Below, piece by piece: positions 54,701 through 62,225 of a stretch of DNA of 64,000 bases. Position 1 is the stretch's first letter. Every line of letters begins with the position of its first letter. Position numbers and translations under genes: made by a program. The notes beneath the pieces are model-generated. The model saw only the letters and a list, made by a program, of their open reading frames with translations. It made no database searches and was not told the DNA's origin. This stretch comes from Eublepharis macularius (lineage: Eukaryota; Chordata; Lepidosauria; Squamata; Eublepharidae): contig NC_072806.1 of NCBI RefSeq assembly GCF_028583425.1, forward strand, positions 36,564,001-36,628,000, given 5' to 3'.

Positions 54701-57266
54701 TTTGTGTGTCAGCCAATGCTGTGAGCCCTTTGCTCAGCTGAAAAATATTTTAAATTACTTGCTGATCAGAGGTGCAGGTAATGCCAAACAGGGAAATTCT
54801 TTAACATTTCAAGCACTTGGAAAGGGGGTACGGCACTGCCCACTTCCCTATGGCTAACAAAAGCATAATAAGAAAAAAGGAAAACATAAAAAATATGTAA
54901 TCTGCAAAATGTAGTGGCTGCAAAATTTAGCTTTGTCTGGTTCAGGGTACAGAAGTCTGATTAAAGCTTGCATAATATTAGCAAACATCCTCTGGGTGTT
55001 GTGCTATAAAAAGCACCACTCACTCAGCTTCAAAGTATTGCTTAACCAGTCTGGTAAGCTCTCACCATATCTATAGCATCCTCCTGTTCTGAGGGTAGCT
55101 CCAGTTAAAGAGTAGCTGAAAAGATCTTTCTCAGCCTGACACCCTGGACAGTGGCTGCCATTCAGACAGTGCTCAGCTAAATGGGGGCAATGGTGAGACT
55201 TAGTAAAAAGGTAATTTTACATGTTTCCTACAGCCCAGCTCAAGTTAGTTTGATGTTTTTGGAGTTCTCCTGAAATTTCTACACTGCACTAGGCATTTAC
55301 AATGTGCATTATGACTCACTCAGGTGCATGCAGCCACAGTACTAAAAACAATCATTTTCAAATGGGTTATCTGCCCCATGTTCAATGCTTTTATGAGGAT
55401 GGGTTTTCCCCAACTTCCCACATAGGGCTGCCAGGTTCTTATATCTTCTCAGTGGGAGGGGGGGACCTGGCACTCATCTTGTGCCTTGTGTGTGCAGCAC
55501 TTGTGTGATGACATCATTTCCAGGAAGTGATGCCATCACGCTGTCCACAGGCATGCTCCCATGCTTCTCATGCAGCTAATTCTGACCCCAGAGAAGCACA
55601 GAACCATGCCCACAGCCAGCGCAATGACATCACTTCAGGAAGTAACGTTGTTGCGCCCCACTGAGAGTGTGCACAGTGCGCACTTTCCCTAGTTGCTTGC
55701 TGGAGGCGAGCAATCTCAAGGGGGCTTGCCAGCAATTGTTGGGCAACAGAGCAACCCCTGGGAGACTGGCTGTCACTGGCAGGCAACTGGGAAGCCTATC
55801 CCCTCAGCATTGTGGTGCATCTTCCCATGCAATATATACTATTATTGTCAGCAATGCCCTTCCACTCTCTTCATTGGATACACAGGTCCGTTCCTATGTA
55901 AAAGAATAAATGGACATACATCTGACATTAAAAGCCACAGCACTCAAAAACCAGTGGAAGAAACTTCAAGGGGAGATTACAGTGTGAACTTGTTGAAATT
56001 GAGTTCATTCACAAATTCATAACAATGGACACCCCCCCACACCGGGGGGAGGGGGCAGGGGGCAGGATTGAATAGAGACCTAGGATTCATATCTCACTAC
56101 AGATGCTAATTTCTATTCTAATCAAGCTGCACTTTACCTTTGCATCCTGATGCCCTTCCTTGTAACACCTCTCCCACCTTCTGGCTGGGATATAAAGGCT
56201 CAGTGATCTCTATTCTTACTCGTATCTGAAGAAGGGAGCTCTGACTCTCGAAAGCTTATACCCTGAAAATCTTGCTGATCTCTAAGGTGCCACTGGACTC
56301 AAATTCTGCTGTCCTACAGGTATTTTTAACCCACTGTTTTCTCCATTTTCATTTGAGGATACAGGCTCTGGACACCTTCTAGGAGCCATTCATATATAAC
56401 ATCCAGAACATCCTAGCAATTGGCATCCATCAGCACTAGGGGGTTTGGAAAGCGAGTGGGTGTTTTGATCAGCAAGTCAAACGGCCAAGAGAGGAGGAAA
56501 TTTAGATTAGGAAAACAGCATGGAAGAAACCACCACCACCCCCCTCATCAAAATAACACAATTTTTAGTTGTTTGCAACTAAAAATAGAAAAGTCTAGAA
56601 ATCTATTAATGGGTCTTCCACATCTCAACTGGCTCAGCTCTAGCAAATGAGTATGACAAGCCAACGACCCAAGTTGCTTACCTTGCACAGAGAGGTCGAA
56701 GGTTGCAAGCTCACTCTTGATCATTTCTTCGCTAGATTTCATTTTTCCCTGGGAAGTGGCCAGTAGGAAGTCAAACTTGCTAATCTTTGGCTTCTCGCTT
56801 TGAAACTCTCCAAAGTCATCCATGCTTTCTTTAGTTGCTCCCAAAGTGGCATTGCTGGCACCTGCCTCTTGGATCGCGGCTGGGGCTTTGTGCCCCTTTG
56901 CCAAAGGTCTCGCAAATTCCCCAAAGTCTTCCACATCGTCATCGCTCTGGTCCACAGACTGATGGTCAGAACCTTTGAAGTTTGCAAAGGGTGAAAACTG
57001 CACATCTTGGAGAGCATCCTCGCTTGCAAAAGTTGTTACTTTAGAAACAGTGGTCATGGTGATGTTTTCTGAACTGCCAAACAAGGTCTCTTTCTTCTGA
57101 AGGACAGAGGTAGCTGAGGAGGAGCCACTTCCAGGGGGAAGTGGGAAGGAGAACTTCCTGCTTTGGTAGGTGTCCTCCTTATCAGACCAGTCATAGCTTG
57201 GAAAGCTACTCAAAGCAGAGTCCTGGCTGTAACTTCCAAAGGGGGCACCTTTCAAGTCATCAAGAT
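35650..57266 (-). CDS. SYNRG: Synergin gamma, C-terminal part (eight exons, gene continues beyond window)
   Basis: Gamma-synergin binds the gamma-ear of the AP-1 clathrin adaptor and works in trans-Golgi/endosome vesicle traffic (family knowledge). Eight coding exons are seen on the minus strand, in order: 57266-56682, 54008-53845, 50243-50190, 48677-48581, 46704-46556, 43214-43104, 41073-41038, 35781-35650. Every junction has AG/GT signals and the reading phases join exactly. The first exon carries two acidic-phenylalanine motifs, EDFGEF and DDFGEF, of the type that binds the AP-1 gamma-ear. The rest is the conserved C-terminal region ending in PDLL followed by TGA. The N-terminal EH-domain exons lie outside the window. 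Introns are 1.9 to 5.3 kb and full of young transposons, but none interrupts an exon. The gene runs toward DUSP14, tail to tail. Confidence 0.95.
36920..37757 (+). repeat. CR1 LINE 3' region split by a Sauria SINE
   Basis: AGGAAGAACTTCCTGACA, GAGGTTTTTAAGCAGAGGC and GATGGCCATCTGACA are CR1 3' blocks. The end ACCCTAAGATTCTATGA is the CR1 terminal octamer region. The left edge is uncertain. Confidence 0.8.
37491..37720 (+). repeat. Sauria SINE, 5' truncated, inside CR1
   Basis: It begins at GTGGGACTCTAATCTGG, has GGGTGACCTTGGGCTAATC, and ends ATGTTGTTGTTGTTGTTGTTATT. The CR1 sequence resumes directly after. Confidence 0.88.
38874..39316. mobile_element. GC-rich hAT-like MITE, copy 3 (SYNRG last intron)
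   Basis: TAGGGATGCCAGTCCCC to GGACCTGGCAACCTTA. The interior has CACTTCCCGGAAGTGACC and G-runs. The TSD is not readable. Confidence 0.65.
39317..39425 (+). repeat. tRNA-derived SINE fragment
   Basis: GATGTAGTTGATGGTGTGTCGG and AGGTTCAACTTC keep the head and box B. TGGATGACCTTAGGCC is the core. The tail is missing. Confidence 0.6.
39817..40055. mobile_element. Palindromic hAT MITE copy 5 (SYNRG last intron)
   Basis: Both CAGGGCTTTTTTTC-type ends are present. Part of the right arm is deleted, so it is shorter than the other short forms. The flanks CCTGCACA and CATGAACA agree only partly. It is probably an older copy. Confidence 0.82.
40140..40345 (+). repeat. tRNA-derived SINE (SYNRG last intron)
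   Basis: GCAGTGGTTAAAATTG (A box), CAGGTGCAAATGC (decayed B box), TGGGCGACTGTGAGCC (core), GGGGAGAAAGGTGGGACGC (tail). Confidence 0.7.
41038..41073 (-). CDS. SYNRG: SYNRG 36-nt microexon, probably alternative
   Basis: The minus strand reads TTTCAG, then 36 nt encoding KEDKPAEEPPRE, then GTACGA. Phase is 0 on both sides, so inclusion or skipping keeps the frame. I recall a similar Lys/Glu/Pro-rich insert at this point of human SYNRG, which is the main support. The weak donor (GTACGA rather than GTAAGT) fits regulated splicing. Confidence 0.8.
41600..41935 (-). repeat. CR1 LINE 3' region, reverse
   Basis: The plus strand starts ATAGAATCATAGGGTTGG, the reversed CR1 terminus, then CTAATCCAACCCCCTGCAC. 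It matches the reverse of the 37.2-37.7 kb copy (CAGGATCCCTGGCCAAACTGG), so the two face each other across 4 kb of intron. Confidence 0.85.
42661..42742 (+). repeat. Fragment of the 28 kb/62 kb inverted-insertion family
   Basis: TTTTAAGGCGCCATTGGCC and GCTGCAGACGAACACGGCTAG match the distal part of the arm at 62250-62310. No hammerhead-like block remains. Confidence 0.55.
42968..42997. repeat. Two tandem 15-bp units
   Basis: ACGTCAGCTAAAATT occurs twice in a row. It is a local duplication about 110 bp downstream of the SYNRG exon's donor (minus strand). Confidence 0.8.
43104..43214 (-). CDS. SYNRG: SYNRG exon (Cys-containing conserved segment)
   Basis: Exon of 111 nt, 37 codons, phase 0 on both sides, starting PDENSLDFSSCMLRPG and ending CLLNVDSRSK. 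The acceptor is CCCCTGCAG and the donor GTAAGT. Cysteines in SSCML and ELACGVCLL, with HASC in the last exon, could form a small metal-binding or redox site. That is inference only. Confidence 0.95.
44567..44826. mobile_element. Palindromic hAT MITE copy 6 (SYNRG intron)
   Basis: 260 bp with a perfect TSD CCTGTAAC at 44559-44566 and 44827-44834. It lies next to a 31-bp chance-looking palindrome (44531-44561, AGGTGTCCAATC and its complement). Confidence 0.93.
46556..46704 (-). CDS. SYNRG: SYNRG exon (VVEVYRVTKRVELG)
   Basis: Exon of 149 nt. Two bases finish a Gly codon, then 49 codons include VVEVYRVTKRVELGIKATA and WNNLIGFMSLAALT. The acceptor is TGATAG and the donor GTAAGG. The alternating charged and hydrophobic pattern suggests a helical bundle segment. 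No domain name is claimed. Confidence 0.94.
47142..47399. mobile_element. Palindromic hAT MITE copy 7 (SYNRG intron)
   Basis: 258 bp with a perfect TSD ACGGGACC at 47134-47141 and 47400-47407. The ends are in the opposite order to copy 6: the GCTGGAACGTGG end is on the left. Confidence 0.93.
48581..48677 (-). CDS. SYNRG: SYNRG exon (32 codons plus one base)
   Basis: Exon of 97 nt beginning IIKKANDTLNGIS and ending GMEYLL plus the first base of a Gly codon. The acceptor CTAG directly abuts a (TTTC)n microsatellite, and the donor is GTATGG. The sequence is nearly identical to my memory of mammalian SYNRG. Confidence 0.94.
48682..48737. repeat. (GAAA)n microsatellite at a SYNRG splice acceptor
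   Basis: GAAA/GAAGAA repeats of about 56 bp. On the SYNRG strand this is (TTTC)n and ends 4 bp before the acceptor AG of exon 48677-48581. Confidence 0.95.
49441..49822. mobile_element. hAT MITE family 'AGAGATGGGCACGAACC', copy 2 (SYNRG intron)
   Basis: Same ends, with a perfect TSD GTAAGGAC (49433-49440, 49823-49830). The interior includes two tandem CTGACCCGGAAGTGAC units. Confidence 0.93.
49995..50130 (+). repeat. Diverged copy of the inverted-insertion family
   Basis: It holds CTGATGA, A, stem GTGAG/CTCAC, then AAAA (the G of GAAA is lost), followed by TTCTTAGTCTTGGAAGTGCCACTG. It is a single arm and old. Confidence 0.55.
50190..50243 (-). CDS. SYNRG: SYNRG small exon (18 codons)
   Basis: Exon of 54 nt, phase 0 on both sides, encoding ESERYAYEWQRCLESALQ. 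The acceptor CATGTAG follows a C8-T9 homopolymer polypyrimidine tract, and the donor is a strong GTAAGT. It starts the conserved helical C-terminal region. It is too short to appear as a free-standing frame. Confidence 0.93.
50748..52589 (+). pseudogene. L1 LINE, 5' truncated and internally deleted
   Basis: A perfect 16-bp TSD AATATAATCCCATGCA (50732-50747 and 52590-52605) brackets the insertion, which ends in a short A-tail. The 5' end starts inside the ORF2 endonuclease. Endonuclease blocks are readable: VGLYAPNENKTGF, then GDWNGVIDP, then SRIDTILTSRV and FSDHNPVAMTF. The reverse transcriptase core is absent. The C-terminal part follows (KMMYRWYMTPENWL, KILKTRIQLKPEI). Stops and frame changes are present throughout. 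It is 1.84 kb against 6-7 kb for a full L1 and is not functional. Confidence 0.9.
52615..52790 (+). repeat. Decayed SINE-like fragment
   Basis: CTTTGAGTGCTGAACTAGGA, CTCAGTGGGTGACCTTGGG and CATGGATAAAAAGGTGG resemble a worn tRNA SINE. A similar worn copy is at about 53605-53785. Confidence 0.4.
52941..53200. mobile_element. Palindromic hAT MITE copy 8 (SYNRG intron)
   Basis: 260 bp with a perfect TSD GGAGAGCC at 52933-52940 and 53201-53208. It has a near-perfect central palindrome and looks like one of the youngest copies. Confidence 0.94.
53845..54008 (-). CDS. SYNRG: SYNRG exon, Ser-rich region into DKYKDLTGEVE
   Basis: Exon of 164 nt. Two bases complete a Gly codon from the previous exon, followed by 54 codons. 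The acceptor is CTTGCAG and the donor GTAAGG. It contains KRSLSLGDREISRSS, a likely phosphorylated basic/serine stretch, and the conserved VIRDKYKDLTGEVE. The open frame continues past the donor into the intron, so a frame scan alone gives a false C-terminal extension. Confidence 0.94.
55423..55798. mobile_element. GC-rich hAT-like MITE, copy 4 (SYNRG intron)
   Basis: TAGGGCTGCCAGGTTC on the left and GGGAAGCCTA on the right. TTCCCACA and TCCCCTCA agree at 6 of 8. It has inverted CATCATTTCCAGGAAGTGATG blocks. The right end is less sure. Confidence 0.55.
56220..56330 (+). repeat. Copy of the inverted-insertion family, single arm
   Basis: CTGAAGA, A, stem GGGAG/CTCTC, GAAA at 56226-56253, then CTTATACCCTG and TCTAAGGTGCCACTGGACTC. 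The order is the same as in the arms at 28.2 and 62.2 kb. Confidence 0.65.
56682..57266 (-). CDS. SYNRG: SYNRG exon with two DFGEF motifs
   Basis: Exon of 585 nt: two bases completing an Asp codon, 194 full codons, then one base of the next codon. The acceptor is TTTGCAG and the donor GTAAGC. Motifs: SYDWSDKED at codons 23-31, VLQKKET at 54-60, EDFGEF at 112-117 and MDDFGEF at 148-154. It ends in the conserved KISKFDFL ... KSELATFDLSVQ stretch. The middle (about 95-145) is rich in Ser, Asp and Ala and poorly conserved against my memory of human SYNRG, as expected for a disordered linker. Confidence 0.95.
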
Positions 57267-59869
57267 CTGCAAACAGTAACAAAGTAGTTAAAGCAGTGGC
57301 TGCCAGTGTGCAAACATGCCACAAGTCCACTCTGGAAAATGGAAGCGTACACCATCCTAGCGAGCATTAGGACATTTATGGAGTTTGTGTACCTTGGGGA
57401 GGGTACACCTGTTGTTGTGTGATCCCAGCAACCTAACAGCATAGTACAGCACTAGAGAGAAAGGTGGGTAGAGCAGACCCGAGTCTATGCCACGATCAGA
57501 GCAGTGTGCAAACTATGCGAGATTCTGCAGTCTGCATAAGTTACACAAATTTGCTCCACTTATCTTCTTTTGCATCACATTCTGGACCTCGGGCTGCCTT
57601 GCATAAGTTCTTTTGGTTACCATAGCTATGGAAGGAGCCCGAAAAACTTTATTCACCCCCATCTCTGGCTTTTGAGATTTCAAGAGGAATTGCCCACATC
57701 CTTTCAGTGCTTCAGGCATATCTTCATCACCACCGTGATGACTATACACTTGAGTGTGCTTTTTAAAAAAAGGCCGACGTTCCCAGGAAGCTGAACTCTG
57801 CATCTCATGTGGTGTGTGTCTGTCTGCGGTGCGTGTGTGTGTGTGGGGGGGGGGAGGGTCCTGTGCCTCTGCAAAATCACAGCATATACATAATCATGGC
57901 CACAGCAGGTGGTCTTCCTCTTGTCCAGGTGCACTTCAAACACCTGCTGATCGGGGCAAATGTGCCAGCCACCCATGAGACGAGAGCAATTCACCCAAAA
58001 GTAGCAGACTGCCTAAACGTGCCACTTGCTCGCTACAACCAGCCATAGACAACAGCTCATTAGAAACGTATATGCGATGATTGTGCATTGAATTGGCTGG
58101 ATTAAAAGCAGATGCTAATTTAAGGGCTTGAGCCCACACGACAAATACACACTCCGCCTCCAGTCCTATTTCAGGCCCCTTCCTGGAGTTTTTAGCTTTA
58201 CTTTTTTTTTTTAAAGATAGTAACTAGCTGTTCATTTTCAGAAACTAAAGGAAAATCAGCAGGCAGCATCCTACTCCCAGAGATGGAAAGCTACCTTCTG
58301 CTGTCCCAGCCACAAACTGGCAAGTGCTTGGACCTATTTTATTAAAAGGTCAGTTTCATTCAAAGTTTCTGACTCTGGGGATAAAGTGTTGTGAATACGG
58401 ATGCATGCATCTGTTGCTTTCACTCAAGAAGCCTCGGCAGGACCCCCCCCCCCAAACACATTACAAAATAAGTTATACTTACCTGATCATTTCGTGGTTT
58501 ATGCGGGTGCTTCCTCTCAAGACCACCAAGTGGTGGAGAGAAATGTGCAGAAATTGGACTTCAGACACGCTTTATTTGTTTCCTCATTTCTCTCTCTCTT
58601 TTAACACTTAGGACTCAGATGCATAATGCACTTTTGTTTTGTTTTGTTAAACGGTAACATCAGGGACCAGCCGCCTCCCTTCTGCATGCTGAGCATTTGC
58701 TTTCCAGGCATTAAAAGCTGTCGATCCCTATTAAAATCTCAGCCACTGCTCAGAAATGTATTGGCTAGGCATAGTGGGGGGGGGGGGATGGGATCATGAG
58801 TCAACTATCTGACCCACGGCAAGTGCTTTCCTGGCTGTGGGCTCACGGGAATTTCTGTGCTTGACCTTGTTTGCAATAGCACCCTCATGTGAACTGTTCA
58901 GTTAGGGTCGGCCAAGATTTTACGTGGGATTTCAGAAGTGTGATCTGATCTTCCTTGCGGTTCGGTATTTCAAACACAAATGAGGTGCCCACACACGGAC
59001 ATCTGGTGGGCTGGGAGATAAGGTGGGTACTTGCGGCAGAGGGACATGGCCTCCCTCTCATCCTCCCCCCTTGCCATGCTGCCCTTAATTGCGGTTTGGT
59101 TCACACATGCAAGAAAGTCGGGTCAGAACGAACTATGCCATCCCAGATTACATGTGGGGGATTCCAACGATCTTATGCAGAAAAAGTATTCCACATACAA
59201 AAAATGCATGCAAGAGAAAGGTTCCTTCCCCCACATTTTTCTTCTTGTGCTGGCAGGGTGGTAAACACAGAGGTGCATACAAACAATGGCGACCCTGTGC
59301 TGGCAGTCTGAAATGCTACAGATCGTTCTTCCTTCATGCCCTCTGCACATGTGAACCAGGCCTGATGGTCGGAACAGTCCTTAAGTAGACAAGAATCACG
59401 TCTGAGGGAAAGCAAAGCAAATGCATATCTGTCACTACCAGATCGTCCCATTCCTTTTAACCAAAGCAGTTTTAACAAACCCATTTTGGTTGACTGGCAA
59501 CTTGCCGGCACTTAACGTATCAAAGCAGACTTCAGCGCTGTAAATATTTTAAGTGTGTGTGTGTCTTTAAATGCTTGGTGTGGTACAGAGGAAGAATGGG
59601 TGTGAGAGGGATGAGTGGGATGACTGGTTGATGACTGAGAGTGGGGATGGAGTGAACTGCTGTTTCTAGTTACTGAGCAGAGAGAGAACATTGTCTGCGC
59701 AAAGCAGGCGACCTGTGTGCAGCCTGAGTGTGTTTAAGCATTTCTGAGAGAAATATTGAGTCTGGTTTTAGCAGGCAAGCTGTGTGCAGCCTGAGGGTGT
59801 CGATGCATTTCTGAGAGAAAGACTGAGTCTGGGCAAAGCAGGCAACCTGTGTGAAAGCCTGAGAGGGAC

Positions 59870-60124
59870 AGCCAGTTTGGTGTAGTGGTTAAGAGCGCAG
59901 GACTCTAATCTGGAGAGCTGGGTTTGATTCCCCACTCCTCCGCTTGAAGCCAGCTGGGTGACCTTGGGTCAGTCACAGCTCTCTCAGAGCTCTCTCAGCC
60001 CCACCCACCTCACAGGGTGTTTTGTTGTGGGGATAATAATGGCATACTTTGTAAACCGCTCTGAGTGGGCATTAAGTTGTCCTGAAGGGCGGTATATAAA
60101 TCGAATGTTGTTGTTGTTATTATT
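59870..60124 (+). repeat. Sauria SINE inside the LTR
   Basis: Complete: CAGCCAGTTTGGTGTAGTGG head, GGGTTTGATTCC box B, GGGTGACCTTGGGTCAGTC core, GAAGGGCGGTATATAAATCG tail, (GTT)n end. It is the cleanest copy in the window. Confidence 0.92.
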
Positions 60125-60452
60125 CTCATTCTATAGTTCTGTTAGGCAGCCTGTGTGGAAGCCTGAGGGGGATTCTCATTCTAGTTCGGTTAGACAGCCT
60201 GAACTTTGGGTGTCTATGAGAGAACTTTCATTCTATCGAAAGCAGGCAAACTGTCTGCGCACCTAAGAGAAAGTCTATGTATATTTGAATGAGTGGTTGG
60301 TCTATTTGAAGCAGGGAAACGGTGTGTGCACCTGAGAGAGAAGGTTTATGAAGATCTGTGTGACTGAGTCTATGAAGAGAAACTTTAAGACCTGGTAACT
60401 ATCTTTGAAACCATCAAGCTTAATTAACAGTATGAAACCAATATGCTTCTTA

Positions 60453-60884
60453 CAGGGGTCATTTCATAGAAAAAGAGCTGGAAGAACTCATTAGCATAAC
60501 TCATCAGCATATACCATGCCCCTTGACATCACCGGAAGTGTGTCATTGGCATAACTAATTTGCATATGTCACACCCGACATCACCAATCCTGGCTGTTTT
60601 GGACCCAATCCTGGCCATTCAGGGCCAAAATTGGGCCCAAAATGGCAAAAATGGGCTGAAAATGGCTGAAAAGGGGCCCAAAATGGTCAGGATCGGGCCG
60701 CTGCTGAGCACGAGAGAGATCCACCACCTACCAGAGGCCCGATCCAGGCCATTTCAGCCCCAATCCAGGCTGTAACGCCCCCAAAATGGCTGAGGGTCAG
60801 GTGGGCAGGGCCACCTGACAGGTGACTTCTTTGGGGAATTGCTGGAACTACGTTCCTGTACATTCCCCCTCGAAATGAGCCCTG
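60453..60884. mobile_element. hAT-type MITE family 'GGTCATTTC', copy 2
   Basis: The ends CAGGGGTCATTTC and GAAATGAGCCCTG have a perfect 8-bp TSD GCTTCTTA (60445-60452, 60885-60892). It sits inside the LTR of the gypsy-type element, so it is younger than that element. Confidence 0.92.
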
Positions 60885-61519
60885 GCTTCTTAACAAAATA
60901 AAAGTTTATTTTGGGTTTTTTTCCCCATCCCAGAGTGCCTGTTATTCCCATATGCCATTCCTATCCTCAGGGCCACATAGACCCACGAAGGAGCCTGATA
61001 CTTGGGCATGTTATTAAAGGGGAATTTTAAATTTATTATTTTGGAATATAATTCCTGGTGGCAGCCATCTATCCAGAGAGTGTAAGAAGAGGGTTAAAGG
61101 AAAAAACTAACGGAAAAAGAAAGGGGGTTGTAACTGGTGGTGTCAGCGGTGGGATATCAAACATCCTGAGGAGGAGAAAATATTTTAAGTGGGATAGAAT
61201 ATCCTAGGAGGAAGAACATTCTGAGAGAAAGGCATTCTGAGGGGACAAATAGCCAAAGAGACAGAGTGTTCAATTGAATTCTATGAGGAAAATAGAACTG
61301 GTAGAAAGGAAAGAGACACAGAGAAACTAGTAGGATTTATAAGAGAGAACAAAATCTGGTGAAGGTTAGTATAATTGTAGAAGGAAGGAAAGAAAAATGG
61401 CAGAATTTATGGCGATGAAAAAGAAGGCTCTGATTCAGAACTACAAATAGTTAAATTTACCTTATGAGAGGAAAAATGTAGAAGAAGAGAGTTATACTGA
61501 TACAAAGTATTGTGGAGCC

Positions 61520-61738
61520 TAGGGTTGCCAGCTCCAGGTTGGGAAATTCCTGGAGATTTGGGGGGTGGAGCCTGGAGAGGGTGGGGTTTATGGAGGGGAG
61601 GAAGCTCAGCATGGTATAATGCCATAGTGTTCACCCTCCAAAGCAGCCACTTTCTCCAGGGGAACTGATGTCTTTCAGCTGGAGATCAGTTGTAATTCCG
61701 GGAGATCTCCAGCTACCACCTGAAGGCTGGCAACCCTA
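61520..61738 (+). mobile_element. hAT MITE 'GTTGCCAG' inside gag
   Basis: TAGGGTTGCCAGCTCCAGG to AAGGCTGGCAACCCTA with a perfect TSD GTGGAGCC (61512-61519, 61739-61746). This copy proves the 8-bp TSD of the family. Confidence 0.94.
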
Positions 61739-62126
61739 GTGGAGCCTATCACAGCTGAGAGAAACCCTGATGGGAATGTATAATCTCAGTCCAGAATATT
61801 TAGAGCTTCTGAGGGAAAAGCTGAAAGTTGAAGCAGAACAACTGTTTGAGAGGGAAAAGTGGAATGAACAAAAGTAGTTTGAAAGGGTAAAGTGGAGAGT
61901 TGAAATAGAACTTAGAACTTAAGAGATGGAAAGACAAAACAGTTTGGAAGCAGAGAGATTACAATTAGAGAGAGATTTAAGAATAGGGATAAAAAGGAGG
62001 GAAACCCTGAACCCAAAGCTGATTTTCCTCAAGTTACCCAAAAAGATTTTATGGTGTATGTGTCAGGAGAAACAAAAAGAGTCCAGTAGCACCTTTAAGA
62101 CTAACCAACTTTATTGTAGCATAAGC

Positions 62127-62154
62127 TTTCGAGAATCACAGTTCTCTTCGTCAG
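62127..62154 (-). ncRNA. Hammerhead-like core, left arm
   Basis: Minus strand: CTGACGA, A, stem GAGAA/TTCTC with loop CTGTGA, then GAAA. Confidence 0.4.
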
Positions 62155-62197
62155 ATGCATGGAGGGCAAGACCAGTTTCTTCTTGCCCTCCATGCAT

Positions 62198-62225
62198 CTG
62201 ACGAAGAGAACTGTGATTCTCGAAA
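62198..62225 (+). ncRNA. Hammerhead-like core, right arm
   Basis: Plus strand: the same block, identical to the left arm. AUGC after GAAA can pair with GCAU before CTGACGA, closing an outer helix. Confidence 0.42.

Larger units (their letters stand above)
59550..61050 (+). mobile_element. 5' LTR of a gypsy/Gmr1-like element, with two insertions
   Basis: Repeated AAGCAGGCAACCTGTGTG...AGCCTGAG units make up the LTR body. It carries a Sauria SINE (59870-60124) and a hAT MITE (60453-60884). AAAATAAAAGTTTATTTTGG at about 60895 could be its poly(A) signal. A primer-binding-site-like CTGGTGGTGTCAGCGGTGGG lies at about 61134-61153. Both boundaries are approximate. Confidence 0.6.

Noticed and set aside
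57513-57803. Minus-strand frame just upstream of the 57266 exon, as another SYNRG exon
   Set aside because: No acceptor/donor pair in a compatible phase and no similarity to the expected SYNRG sequence.
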